Below, one piece after another: positions 55,925 to 63,909 of a stretch of 64,000 nt of DNA (position 1 is the stretch's first letter; each line of letters starts with the position of its first letter). Position numbers and translations under genes: made by a program. Origin of the DNA: Halopseudomonas pachastrellae (lineage in GTDB: Bacteria; Pseudomonadota; Gammaproteobacteria; Pseudomonadales; Pseudomonadaceae); contig NZ_FOUD01000022.1 of assembly GCF_900114765.1 (NCBI RefSeq), forward strand, positions 29,001 to 93,000, in the 5' to 3' direction. The notes below the pieces were generated by a model. It was given only the letters and a program-made list of their open reading frames with translations. It ran no database searches and was not told the DNA's origin.

Positions 55925-56000
55925 GCCCGGGTAGCTCAGTTGGTAGAGCAGGGGATTGAAAATCCCCGTGTCGGCGGTTCGATTCCGTCCCCGGGCACCA
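55925..56000 (+). tRNA. tRNA-Phe (GAA)
   Basis: 76-nt gene from GCCCGGGTAGCTCAG to TTCCGTCCCCGGGCACCA, with encoded CCA. The anticodon stem GGGGA-TTGAAAA-TCCCC carries GAA. T-loop GTTCGATTC intact. Single-copy transcription unit with its own promoter and terminator. Confidence 0.97.
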
Positions 56001-56010
56001 CCTTTTAAAA

Positions 56011-56040
56011 AGCCCGCTGGCAACCCCAGCGGGCTTTTTT
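56011..56040 (+). terminator. Rho-independent terminator after tRNA-Phe
   Basis: AGCCCGCTGG at 56011-56020 pairs with CCAGCGGGCT at 56026-56035 (5-nt loop) and is followed by TTTTTT. Confidence 0.95.
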
Positions 56041-56254
56041 GTTTCTGGTGAGTCGATACGTCTAGCGCAGGTGTTGGCAAGGGTTTTGCCTTGAAAACGG
56101 CCAGAATGACCGATCGCCTGATCTTGGTCATGATTGGCAGCTGTGCTAGCTTTGCCCTCACAGCGAACGGCGTGCACGCCCGCGCGCCACCGGCTGCACC
56201 AAAAGTGCGCCAACCCAAGACCTGATGGCCAAACAGCCAGGTGGATATTGATAC

Positions 56255-57022
56255 GTGACTTCGCCCGCTCTGGAAGTGCGCAACCTGCACAAACGTTACG
56301 GCGACCTTGAGGTACTCAAGGGCGTTGATCTGGTCGCCCGCGATGGCGACGTTATTTCCATTCTCGGATCCTCCGGGTCCGGCAAGAGCACGCTGCTGCG
56401 CTGCATCAATCTGCTGGAAAACCCCCACGACGGTCAGATTCTGGTGGCCGGTGAAGAGCTCAAGCTCAAGCGTGCCCGCCAGGGCGAGCTGGTCGCGGCC
56501 GATAATCGGCAGATCAACCGCCTACGTGCCCGCGTCGGTTTTGTGTTCCAAAGCTTCAACCTCTGGCCGCACATGAGCATCCTCGACAACATCATCGAGG
56601 CGCCGCGCCGCGTGCTGGGCCAGTCCAAGGCCGAAGCGGTCGAGGCAGCCGAAGCCTTTCTGGAAAAGGTCGGTATTGCTGACAAGCGTCATGCCTTCCC
56701 CGCTCAGCTCTCAGGTGGTCAGCAGCAGCGCGCCGCGATTGCGCGTACGCTGGCCATGCAGCCGCGGGTGATTCTGTTTGATGAGCCAACCTCGGCACTG
56801 GACCCGGAAATGGTCCAGGAGGTGCTCAACGTGATTCGTACACTGGCTGACGAGGGCCGTACTATGCTGTTGGTTACCCACGAATTGGGGTTTGCCCGGC
56901 AGGTGTCCAGTCAGGTGGTGTTTCTGCATCAGGGGCAGGTCGAGGAAATCGGCACCCCGGATCAGGTGTTCGATAACCCAGGTTCCGAACGCTGCCGACA
57001 GTTCATGTCTAGCCATAAATAA
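56255..57022 (+). CDS. Amino acid ABC transporter ATP-binding protein (HisP/AotP family)
   Basis: 255-residue ATPase for a polar or basic amino acid importer. Walker A ILGSSGSGKST, Q loop VGFVFQSFNLWPHM, signature LSGGQQQRAAIARTLA, Walker B ILFDEPTSALDPEMV, switch His in LVTHELGFAR. The insert KLKRARQGELVAADNRQINRLR is typical of HisP. Start is a GTG at 56255 with AGGTGG upstream; moderately sure. First of four genes (ATPase, binding protein, two permeases). Confidence 0.93.
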   Translation: MTSPALEVRNLHKRYGDLEVLKGVDLVARDGDVISILGSSGSGKSTLLRCINLLENPHDGQILVAGEELKLKRARQGELVAADNRQINRLRARVGFVFQSFNLWPHMSILDNIIEAPRRVLGQSKAEAVEAAEAFLEKVGIADKRHAFPAQLSGGQQQRAAIARTLAMQPRVILFDEPTSALDPEMVQEVLNVIRTLADEGRTMLLVTHELGFARQVSSQVVFLHQGQVEEIGTPDQVFDNPGSERCRQFMSSHK

Positions 57023-57033
57023 GGAGTCGTACC

Positions 57034-57783
57034 ATGAATCAGTACAAGAAGATGTTGCTGGCGGCTGCCACCGCGTTGTTCGTGAGTGCACCCGCTGTAG
57101 CCGAAACCCTGCGCATTGGGACCGAAGGCGCTTACCCGCCCTTCAACCAGATTGATGCCAGCGGTGAAGTGGTGGGTTTTGACCTGGACATCGCCAAGGC
57201 CCTGTGTGCCGAGATGCAGGTTGAATGCACCGTGGTTACCTCCGACTGGGACGGCATTATCCCGGCCCTGAACAACAACAAGTTCGACTTCCTGGTCGCC
57301 TCCATGTCGATCACCGACGAGCGCAAGCAGGCCGTTGACTTCACCGAGCCCTACTACACCAACAAGCTGCAGTTTGTTGCGCCCAAGGACGCCGAGTTCC
57401 AGACCGACGAAGCGAGCCTGGACGGCAAGACCATCGGTGCACAGCGCGCGACCATCGCTGGTCAGTGGCTGGAAGACAACCTGGGTGATGTCGTCGACAT
57501 TCGTCTGTACGACACCCAGGAAAACGCCTATCTGGACATGAGCGCGGGCCGTATCGACGGTGTGCTGGCCGACAACTTTGTGCAGTACGAGTGGCTGCAG
57601 AGCGATGCCGGTGCGGACTTCGAGTTCAAGGGTGAGCCGGTGTTCGACAATGATCAAATCGGTATTGCCGTACGCAAGGGCGACCCGCTGCGCGAGCGCC
57701 TGAATACCGCACTTAAGACTATCGTTGAAAACGGTACCTACGAGACCATCAACGCCAAGTACTTCCCCTTCAGCATCTACTGA
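57034..57783 (+). CDS. Periplasmic amino acid-binding protein (family 3)
   Basis: 249 residues: signal peptide MNQYKKMLLAAATALFVSAPAVA, then ETLRIGTEGAYPPFNQIDASGEVVGFDLDIAKAL, a start typical of lysine-arginine-ornithine and histidine binders; DGIIPALNNNKFDFLVASMSIT is the hinge region. AAGGAG before the ATG. Likely ligand is arginine, ornithine or another cationic amino acid by family; not proven. Confidence 0.92.
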   Translation: MNQYKKMLLAAATALFVSAPAVAETLRIGTEGAYPPFNQIDASGEVVGFDLDIAKALCAEMQVECTVVTSDWDGIIPALNNNKFDFLVASMSITDERKQAVDFTEPYYTNKLQFVAPKDAEFQTDEASLDGKTIGAQRATIAGQWLEDNLGDVVDIRLYDTQENAYLDMSAGRIDGVLADNFVQYEWLQSDAGADFEFKGEPVFDNDQIGIAVRKGDPLRERLNTALKTIVENGTYETINAKYFPFSIY

Positions 57784-57790
57784 TAACCAG

Positions 57791-57813
57791 CCGGGCCCTG
57801 CGGGGCCCGGTTT
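57791..57813 (+). other. Hairpin between binding-protein and permease genes
   Basis: CCGGGCCC (57791-57798) and GGGCCCGG (57803-57810) form a perfect 8-bp stem followed only by TTTGG. Such stems after binding-protein genes usually stabilise the upstream mRNA and reduce permease expression. Confidence 0.6.
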
Positions 57814-57824
57814 GGACGTAACCC

Positions 57825-58517
57825 ATGCCTGATCTTCACGGTTTTGGTCCAGCCCTTCTCGAAGGGACCTGGATGACCATTCGTTTGTCCCTGGCGGCGC
57901 TGGCGCTGGGGCTGTTGTTCGGCCTGCTTGGCGCTTCTGCCAAGGTGTCGGACAAGCGCGTGCCGCGCCTGCTGGGCGGCTTTTATACCTCGGTAGTGCG
58001 TGGCGTACCCGAGACGGTCTGGGTACTGATGATGTACTTCGGCACCGTGTCGGCGATGAATGCCATCGGTGCCTGGTTTGGCAACCCGAAGCTGTCACTC
58101 AGCCCCTTTGTTGCCGGCACCTTTGCGCTGGCGCTGTGCTTTGGCGCCTATGCCACCGAGGTGTTTCGCGGTGCGCTGCTGGCTATTCCCAAGGGGCAGA
58201 AAGAGGCCGGGCAGGCGCTGGGCATGTCCAACCTGCGCATCTTCTGGCGCATTACTCTGCCGCAACTCTGGCGCGTGGCCTTGCCGGGGTTGGGCAACCT
58301 CTATCTGATCATGCTCAAGGACACGGCGCTGGTCTCGCTGATCACCCTGGAGGAGATCATGCGCAAGGCGCAGACGGCCGCCAACGCCACCAAGGAGCCG
58401 TTCACCTTTTACCTGCTGGCCGCGCTGATCTATCTGTTCCTCACGGTCTTTATCATGGGCGCGCTGCACTGGTTTGAGCGCCGCGCCAACCGCGGTTTTG
58501 TGAGGACTGAGCTATGA
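57825..58517 (+). CDS. Amino acid ABC transporter permease (HisQ-like)
   Basis: 230-residue membrane protein with about five helices and the EAA loop (IPKGQKEAGQALGMSNLRIFWRITLPQ) that contacts the ATPase. GTWMTIRLSLAALALGLLFG near the start is typical of HisQ. Its stop overlaps the next gene by ATGA. Confidence 0.95.
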   Translation: MPDLHGFGPALLEGTWMTIRLSLAALALGLLFGLLGASAKVSDKRVPRLLGGFYTSVVRGVPETVWVLMMYFGTVSAMNAIGAWFGNPKLSLSPFVAGTFALALCFGAYATEVFRGALLAIPKGQKEAGQALGMSNLRIFWRITLPQLWRVALPGLGNLYLIMLKDTALVSLITLEEIMRKAQTAANATKEPFTFYLLAALIYLFLTVFIMGALHWFERRANRGFVRTEL

Positions 58518-59218
58518 CCTGGGCTGAACGCTGGGCAACCATCGAGCGCTTTTTGCCTCAGCTGTGGGACGGCACCCTGGTCACCCTGCAGCTGGTTGGG
58601 CTGGCGGTGCTCATCGGCCTGTTCTTTGCGATTCCGCTGGGGCTGGCGCGGGCCTCGCGGCACTGGTACATCCGCGCGCTGCCGTACAGCTATATCTTCT
58701 TCTTCCGCGGTACGCCGCTGCTGCTGCAGCTGTTTCTGGTCTACTACGGCATCTCGCAGTTTGAGGTGGTGCGCAAGAGCTTTCTCTGGCCCTATTTGCG
58801 CGAGCCCTACTGGTGCGCGTTGATCACCATGACCATGCACACCTCGGCCTATATCGCCGAGATCCTGCGCGGCGCCATTCAGGCGGTTCCGCCCGGAGAG
58901 GTGGAAGCGGCTCGCGCGCTGGGCATGTCACGGCGCCAAGCGCTGCAGTACATCATTCTGCCGCGCGCCATTCGCATCGGCCTGCCGGCCTACGGCAACG
59001 AGGTGATCCTCATGCTCAAGGCCAGTGCCGTGGTGTACACCATCACCATGATGGACATCATGGGAGTGATCCGCACCATCAACTCGCGTACCTACCAGTA
59101 CGAGTTGTTCTTCTTTGTCGCCGGCGTCATGTATCTGATCATCACCTTGTTGTTCACCCAGCTGTTCCGGCTGGTGGAGCGCTGGCTCAAGGTCGACGCT
59201 GGCCGTCAGCAGCGCTGA
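58514..59218 (+). CDS. Amino acid ABC transporter permease (HisM-like)
   Basis: 234-residue partner permease: LWDGTLVTLQLVGLAVLIGLFFAIP, FFRGTPLLLQLFLVYYG, and the EAA loop VPPGEVEAARALGMSRRQALQYIILP. YTITMMDIMGVIRTINSRTYQYELFF near the end is HisM-like. With the preceding gene it forms the heterodimeric channel. Confidence 0.95.
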   Translation: MTWAERWATIERFLPQLWDGTLVTLQLVGLAVLIGLFFAIPLGLARASRHWYIRALPYSYIFFFRGTPLLLQLFLVYYGISQFEVVRKSFLWPYLREPYWCALITMTMHTSAYIAEILRGAIQAVPPGEVEAARALGMSRRQALQYIILPRAIRIGLPAYGNEVILMLKASAVVYTITMMDIMGVIRTINSRTYQYELFFFVAGVMYLIITLLFTQLFRLVERWLKVDAGRQQR

Positions 59219-59227
59219 CATTACCCG

Positions 59228-60436
59228 GTGGGGCTGCTTGAGCGGTTCAATCTGCTGACCGACTGGCTGCAGCGTCATCAGGCGCTGTGGCGCCAGCGCC
59301 CCTTTACCCATCTGCAATTGTCCTGGGAGCAGGACTGGCCAGCGTTGGCACAGTGGCTGCGCCAGCGCAGCCTCGCCGATGCAGAGGCTGCCCAACTGCA
59401 ACCCGCACTACTGACCGATGCCCCTGCACCCTTTGCTGAGCTGGCGGTGGAGGCGCGCGCGTTGTGCAGCCTGCCGCGCTGGCACGGCGACCTTATGCAG
59501 CCGCTGCCGGAGCTGCTGCACCGGCACATGCCGGGGCGCAAATGGCAGCAGATTACTCGCTTCAGTGCCGTCACTTCTGCGCGTATGCCGGCCTCGCCGC
59601 AGCGCTGGGTGGACTGGTGCGCCGGGAAGGGGCATCTGGGCCGCTTGCTGGCCTGGCACAGCCAATGTCCGGTGTGCTGCCTGGAGTGGGACGCCGCCCT
59701 GTGTGATGCCGGGCAGCAGCTTAGCCAGCAACTGCAACTGCCGGTGCAGCATCTGACGGCGGATGTCATGCAGCTGCCTTTAGCGCAGCTGCAACCGGAG
59801 GACGCTGCGGTGGCCCTGCACGCCTGCGGCGACCTGCACCGGCAACTGATTGAGCAGGTAGTGGCTGCCGGTTGTGCACAGCTGGCGCTGTCGCCCTGCT
59901 GTTACAACCGAATCAGCGCGCCGCAGCACCAACCTATATCGAATGCCGGCAGGCAAGCCGGGCTGCAGCTCAGCCGCGATGAGCTGGGTTTGCCGTTGCA
60001 GCAGACGGCCACCGCTGGCGCACGCGAACGCCGCCAGCGCGACCGCTCCATGGCCTGGCGCCTGGCCTGTGACCTTTGGCAGCGTGAAGCACGCGGGATA
60101 GACGCCTACCTGCCAACCCCGTCCAAGCCCCCGGGGCCGCCTGAAAACCTACAGCAGTTCTGCCAGGCGGTTGCCAATCACCACCAGTTGACGCTGGCGG
60201 CACCCCCCTGCTGGGACGCGCTGGAGCAGCGCGGCTGGCGGCGACTGGCCGAGGTACGGAACCTGGAGCTGGTAGCCGGCCTGTTCCGGCGCCCGCTGGA
60301 GCTGTGGCTGGTTATTGAGCGCGCACTTTATCTACAGGAGGCAGGCTACAGCGTCAGCCTTGGCGAGTTCTGCGAAGCCGAACTGACCCCGCGCAACCTG
60401 CTGCTACTGGCGACAGCAAGCCCTGATCAAGTCTGA
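59228..60436 (+). CDS. SAM-dependent methyltransferase-like protein
   Basis: 402 residues from a GTG at 59228, 9 bp after the permease gene. SAM-binding motif WVDWCAGKGHLGRLLAW (about 127-143), followed by CLEWDAALCDAG (acidic ribose-binding residue), VALHACGDLHRQLI and SPCCYNRI, the last being the NPPY-like catalytic segment of the METTL25/class-25 methyltransferase group. The C-terminal third is helical. Substrate unknown, probably RNA or protein. Confidence 0.75.
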   Translation: MGLLERFNLLTDWLQRHQALWRQRPFTHLQLSWEQDWPALAQWLRQRSLADAEAAQLQPALLTDAPAPFAELAVEARALCSLPRWHGDLMQPLPELLHRHMPGRKWQQITRFSAVTSARMPASPQRWVDWCAGKGHLGRLLAWHSQCPVCCLEWDAALCDAGQQLSQQLQLPVQHLTADVMQLPLAQLQPEDAAVALHACGDLHRQLIEQVVAAGCAQLALSPCCYNRISAPQHQPISNAGRQAGLQLSRDELGLPLQQTATAGARERRQRDRSMAWRLACDLWQREARGIDAYLPTPSKPPGPPENLQQFCQAVANHHQLTLAAPPCWDALEQRGWRRLAEVRNLELVAGLFRRPLELWLVIERALYLQEAGYSVSLGEFCEAELTPRNLLLLATASPDQV

Positions 60437-60495
60437 ACGCCGCGTGGAACGAGCGCTCAAGGCTCTACAGGGCGTGTGCGATGGGTCCATGCAGT

Positions 60496-60600
60496 CTATA
60501 CACAACAACTGACAGTTACTCACCAGCCTGTCTACCGCTTGCGCACAGGGTTATCCACAGCTTGTGCTGGCCTGTGGTTATCCACGCCTTCTGTGCATAA
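60496..60600. promoter_or_regulatory. Cluster of DnaA boxes
   Basis: The 415-bp gap 60437-60851 holds TTATCCACA (60551-60559, perfect), TTATCCACG (60578-60586, one mismatch), TTATGCACA on the minus strand (60592-60600, fits TTATNCACA) and CTATACACA (60496-60504, one mismatch). Further weak matches (TGTGTAAAA near 60690, TTTACACAG near 60816) and AT-rich patches follow. There is no dnaA, rpmH or rnpA nearby, so this is not the usual oriC. No convincing gene is seen in the gap. Confidence 0.6.
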
Positions 60601-60814
60601 CTGTGTTGATGACACTGGAGTAACCTTGCCAAAGCCAGATTTGGCGCGGCCTGGCGGGTGCAGGCTAAATGTTGATCAGTTTTTGTCTTTGTGTAAAAAC
60701 AACAGCTTGCGAGCACTATGTAAGGCGTCGGTAGAAAAGTCATGCACAAGTGCGATTGCCCTGCCAGGGGATAAAATCCACTGCGAAAAAGCCGCCGCCG
60801 AAGGTGTCGATCTC

Positions 60815-60842
60815 TTTACACAGAAATCTGGCGATATATAAT
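60815..60842 (+). promoter_or_regulatory. Sigma-70 promoter of tRNA-Thr
   Basis: TTTACA at 60815-60820 and TATAAT at 60837-60842 with a 16-bp spacer; the tRNA begins 10 bases after, so the leader would be only a few nucleotides. Confidence 0.75.
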
Positions 60843-60851
60843 GCACCCCGC

Positions 60852-60927
<76 letters not shown>

Positions 60928-60935
60928 GACAAATC

Positions 60936-60967
60936 AAAGGGTTACGCTTCAGCGTAGCCCTTTTTTT
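60936..60967 (+). terminator. Rho-independent terminator after tRNA-Thr
   Basis: AAAGGGTTACGC (60936-60947) and GCGTAGCCCTTT (60952-60963) form a 12-bp stem with one T-G wobble and a 4-nt loop, followed by a T-run to 60967. Confidence 0.93.
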
Positions 60968-61171
60968 CTGCGAAAACCAGCTCCGGGGTAGGATTGGGGT
61001 AGGGTTTTGACAGGGCTCAAAAGTCCGCTATAAATCGCTGCCGCAAGGCATCTGCATCGCCAGCGGTTGGTGGCTTGCTCGCTCTGATGCGTGCGCAACA
61101 GGCTTCGCCTTGATGCTCTGATTTCTCCCTGCCAGACAGGTATCGCAGCCAAGCAATTCGCCTCTAGCGTC

Positions 61172-61459
61172 TCACCGTCGGTGTCCTCGCAATCCAGTGA
61201 TCACCAAGTAACTGTGGTGTTCGCCATTTTCCTTTCGCGCCATCCTCCGTATGCCTGTCAGTGTCTCCCCGGTAACGTCCAGTACCAGGTTTTCAGGTGC
61301 ATCGAACAGGCCGTCATAGTCCGCAGCATTCAGCACCTTGGCGAGTGTTCGCATGTGCACGGAATGAAGCGGGTCGTAACCGTTCTCGTAGCCTTCCACG
61401 AGTACCTCCGTATCCGCAGGGTAGCTGCTGAGCAGTTGGATGAGTTGGGATACCTTCAT
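61172..61459 (-). CDS. Small protein of unknown function
   Basis: 95 residues from MKVSQLIQLLSSYPADTEVLVEGYENGYDPLHSV; AAGAAGG lies nine bases before this ATG, and the longer upstream frame runs into the repeat array, so it is rejected. The pattern (MKVSxLIxxLxxxPxDxEVxVEGYExGxD) is like small proteins of phages and genomic islands. DAPENLVLDVTGETLTGIRR and a basic end KENGEHHSYLVITGLRGHRR follow. No membrane segment or cysteine pair. Points towards tRNA-Thr, away from the repeat array. Function not known to me. Confidence 0.6.
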   Translation of the reverse strand: MKVSQLIQLLSSYPADTEVLVEGYENGYDPLHSVHMRTLAKVLNAADYDGLFDAPENLVLDVTGETLTGIRRMARKENGEHHSYLVITGLRGHRR

Positions 61460-61502
61460 TTTAAAAGCCTTCTTATTTCGAGAGCTGCTTTTACGATCAA
61501 AG

Positions 61503-62074
61503 ACCGTCAACTCGTGTGCGGGCCTGGTTAGGGCTGCTGCGTACAGAAATCGACGGTCAAAGCGCGAATCCTGGCCGTACAACTTCTGACGGTCAGGCAG
61601 GTTGTAGCGAGCCTTTTGCCTGATCTACCTGGTTTCCAGCCCTGCGTACAAAAACTGACGGTAGAAAACCTCCTCTGAAAGCCTCTGGCAACCGTCAACT
61701 TGTGTGCGGCCCTATTTTGGCCTGCTGCGTACAGAAATCGGCGCTCAAAGTACGAACCTTGCCGTACAGATTCTGACGGTCAGACAGGCTGGAGCGCGTG
61801 CTTTACGCCTTATCTCCCTGGCTTCCAGCGTGGCGTACACAAGCTGACGGTCGAAAACTAGGTGGACGCCACTGTCTAAGACCGTCAACTCGTGTACGGG
61901 CCTGGTTAGGGCTGCTGCGCACAAAAGTCGATGGGCACATTACAGCTTCTTGCCGTACAACGTCTGACGGTCAAGTAGGTTCTAGGGCGCTTTCTGCTCG
62001 GTTTTCCTGGCTTCTAGCGCGGTGTACACGAATTTACGGTTACAGGGCTCTCAGCCCGTACAAACTCTGACGGT
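61503..62074. repeat. Array of thirteen 18-bp motifs in three tandem units of about 189 bp
   Basis: Consensus CGTACANNANNTGACGGT. Plus-strand copies start at 61540, 61576, 61645, 61728, 61763, 61834, 61918, 61954, 62023 and 62057; minus-strand copies (ACCGTCAACTYGTGTRCG) start at 61503, 61691 and 61881. Nine keep TGACGGT exactly; those at 61728 and 61918 are decayed. The order minus, plus, plus, plus repeats three times with periods 187-191 bp, then one extra plus copy ends the array. Inter-motif sequence is also shared (GGCCTGGTTAGGGCTGCTGC in units 1 and 3). No gene lies in 61460-62668. Confidence 0.85.
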
Positions 62075-62504
62075 TATGCCGCCTAGGTGGTGCTGAGCAG
62101 TGGATGTGAGGCGGGCGTCGGGTCTGCAGCCAAGCGCGTGAGCACATCCGATATCGGTATAGAGGTGATTGTAGTGTGAGTCTGCACTGATCACCGGTAG
62201 TCGCAGAGTCCACTTGCCGCTTCCCGCGAACGTCTAGGTGCATGTGCTTCATCATAGGTCACGCCGCTGAGTGTGGTATCCGGGCACTAGATTGCGCCAA
62301 CCTGTCTTGTCGCATGTCCTTGACATATCGTCGCTCCACGCAGCCTGGGGGCTGCGACGCGAGCACTGCGCGGCGTAGGGTGCTCTTTCTCTGTGGCGGA
62401 AGCCTCGGAGGCTACTGCTGTTTTGATGACAAACACTTGCACGGACGTTTGCTCCATGCGCACGCTGAATGTAGATGAAGCGGCGCGCGAGTAACGCTCG
62501 TGCT

Positions 62505-62531
62505 CCCCATACTCGCGGCGCGAGTATGGGG
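62505..62531. repeat. Perfect 12-bp palindrome upstream of the recombinase
   Basis: CCCCATACTCGC (62505-62516), loop GGC, GCGAGTATGGGG (62520-62531). No U-run follows. A smaller hairpin, CGCAGCC (62339-62345) with GGCTGCG (62350-62356), lies upstream. The rest of 62075-62668 shows no coding frame that I can support. Confidence 0.65.
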
Positions 62532-62668
62532 GCGGTGTGCTGGTTCGGGCGGAATGAGAAATACACGAGGCGTAGGCCGAGGGTGTTTCAGTGCAGCCTG
62601 AACCGGCTCACCGCACCTTCGCGTAGCGGCTGCTTTGTCATCAACATAACAACAAGAGGTGAGTGCTC

Positions 62669-63613
62669 ATGCAGCCTGAAACCCTGAAGAAGTACCAGAC
62701 CCGGGCGCGGAATTTTTACCGCGACCATTGCAACGGAAGCGCGACTGATTCGGCGCAGATATGCGCGGCTATGGTGGCGCTCGCGCCACAGTACGTCAGC
62801 AGCTCCTTTCGCGTGCTGAAGAATGCACTGGCGGCGGATCAGTTGGCTCGAGGGAATCCGGTTGCTGCTGAGGCGATTCGATCGGTCACCAATCCCGTAA
62901 CGGCGCCTGGCTCAACCATGCCGCGTAAGCCGAGGCCGCGCCGGGTGCGCTCGGTCTCCAAGCAAGACGTCGCTCTGTTGGTGCGGCACTTATCTGATAC
63001 TGGCTGCAGCGATGAGTGGGCGGCGGTGATGTTGGCGTACGTAACTGGTGCCCGGCCTTGCGAGATGCGCTCGATCGAGGTCGAGGGCAACCTGGTCACC
63101 ATTCGAGGGGGCAAGAAAAGTCGTAAGCTGAAGCGCGGCGCAGACAGGGTGCTGCTGATTGAAAACCGGAAAGCATTAAAAGCCGTTACCTTGGCGGCGG
63201 AGCGTCTGCGGCATACTGCCCGCTCCGATACTGCTATCCGTGACGCGCTGCGTAAGGCATGCAGGCAGCTCTGGCTAAGGCGGGCAGTGCAGCTCACATT
63301 GAAAAGTCTTCGTCACCAGCTCGGTGCGAATTTGAAGGCGTCATCTGATAGTCCACGGCATCTTGCCTACATCATGGGGCACCAGTCGACCGAATCGATT
63401 GATGTATACGGGGATCGGCGTAAAGGCGAGGGGCGCAAGCTATACGTTGCTCCGGCCAATGGTGCTGATGTGGAGCGGGTACGTGTTTCAACTCGGGACG
63501 CCCGCTATGGCCGTAGCCATGATCCGGTGGCGGTGGACTTTGTCGGTGGTGTGTCAGACACAACTCCGCTGGGGCGTTTCATTCGACGCTGGGAGCGTGA
63601 GAGAGGCTCGTAG
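62669..63613 (+). CDS. Tyrosine recombinase / site-specific integrase
   Basis: 314 residues from ATG at 62669, with AGAGGTGAG upstream. N-terminal helical core-binding domain (1-90), then the catalytic domain. Active-site residues: Arg129 (YVTGARPCEMRSIEV), Lys149/150 in the beta-hairpin (TIRGGKKSRKLKR), Lys212-x-x-Arg215 in LKSLRHQLGA (Lys at the usual His), His238 (IMGHQSTES) and nucleophile Tyr247 (IDVYGDRRK). A C-terminal extension of about 60 residues follows the Tyr. No excisionase or second recombinase is seen nearby. It lies 595 bp after the 18-bp motif array. Confidence 0.85.
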   Translation: MQPETLKKYQTRARNFYRDHCNGSATDSAQICAAMVALAPQYVSSSFRVLKNALAADQLARGNPVAAEAIRSVTNPVTAPGSTMPRKPRPRRVRSVSKQDVALLVRHLSDTGCSDEWAAVMLAYVTGARPCEMRSIEVEGNLVTIRGGKKSRKLKRGADRVLLIENRKALKAVTLAAERLRHTARSDTAIRDALRKACRQLWLRRAVQLTLKSLRHQLGANLKASSDSPRHLAYIMGHQSTESIDVYGDRRKGEGRKLYVAPANGADVERVRVSTRDARYGRSHDPVAVDFVGGVSDTTPLGRFIRRWERERGS

Positions 63614-63732
63614 CGCTGAGTCGCTAATATCATGAGCGTCAGGTGCAGCCCCTTGTTATCCGTGCAGTTGGTTCGTGTGCGCCTAGGCCCGGATGAGGTT
63701 GGGAAACTTATTCGGATTTTGGGGCGCATGAC

Positions 63733-63909
63733 CTACTCCCCCCTTGCAGGCCTAGATGTGGCAACGAATATCACCGGGGTGTTAATCGGCTCGTAGTGCT
63801 CGGTGCAAGAGCACGCATTGATCAGCAACTGTTCTCCTCGTTGGTACATCCCGTAACCTTCATGAATGTGTCCGAATACGTGTGTCTGCAGGGGCATGTC
63901 TCGGGTGGG
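63733..63909 (-). pseudogene. 3' fragment of a metallophosphoesterase gene
   Basis: The minus strand reads THVFGHIHEGYGMYQRGEQL, LINACSCTEHYEPINTPVIF and VATSRPARGE then TAG at 63733-63735. The GHIHE motif is the last metal-binding motif of calcineurin-like phosphoesterases, and the following residues match their C-termini. Upstream of about 63905 the similarity ends where the presumed insertion sequence begins, so the gene has lost its 5' part within this window. The 63614-63732 stretch between it and the recombinase holds nothing I can assign. Confidence 0.65.

Noticed and set aside
60496..60600. Chromosomal oriC
   Set aside because: No dnaA, rpmH, rnpA or gidA nearby; only a handful of boxes.
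60476..60841. 121-codon frame before tRNA-Thr
   Set aside because: Covers the DnaA boxes and the tRNA promoter, has no recognisable similarity and no ribosome binding site.
60949..61152. 67-codon minus frame after tRNA-Thr
   Set aside because: Ends within the tRNA terminator and has atypical composition; could be a remnant of something but nothing supports it.
61503..62074. CRISPR array
   Set aside because: Units are 18 bp, occur in both orientations, have spacings that repeat from unit to unit, and the intervening sequence is itself repeated, unlike unique spacers; no cas genes.
62252..62566. 104-codon minus frame upstream of the recombinase
   Set aside because: Crosses the perfect palindrome, has no family match I can see and no clear ribosome site.
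63505..63729. 74-codon minus frame just after the phosphoesterase fragment
   Set aside because: Runs antisense into the recombinase gene; basic low-complexity sequence without family features.
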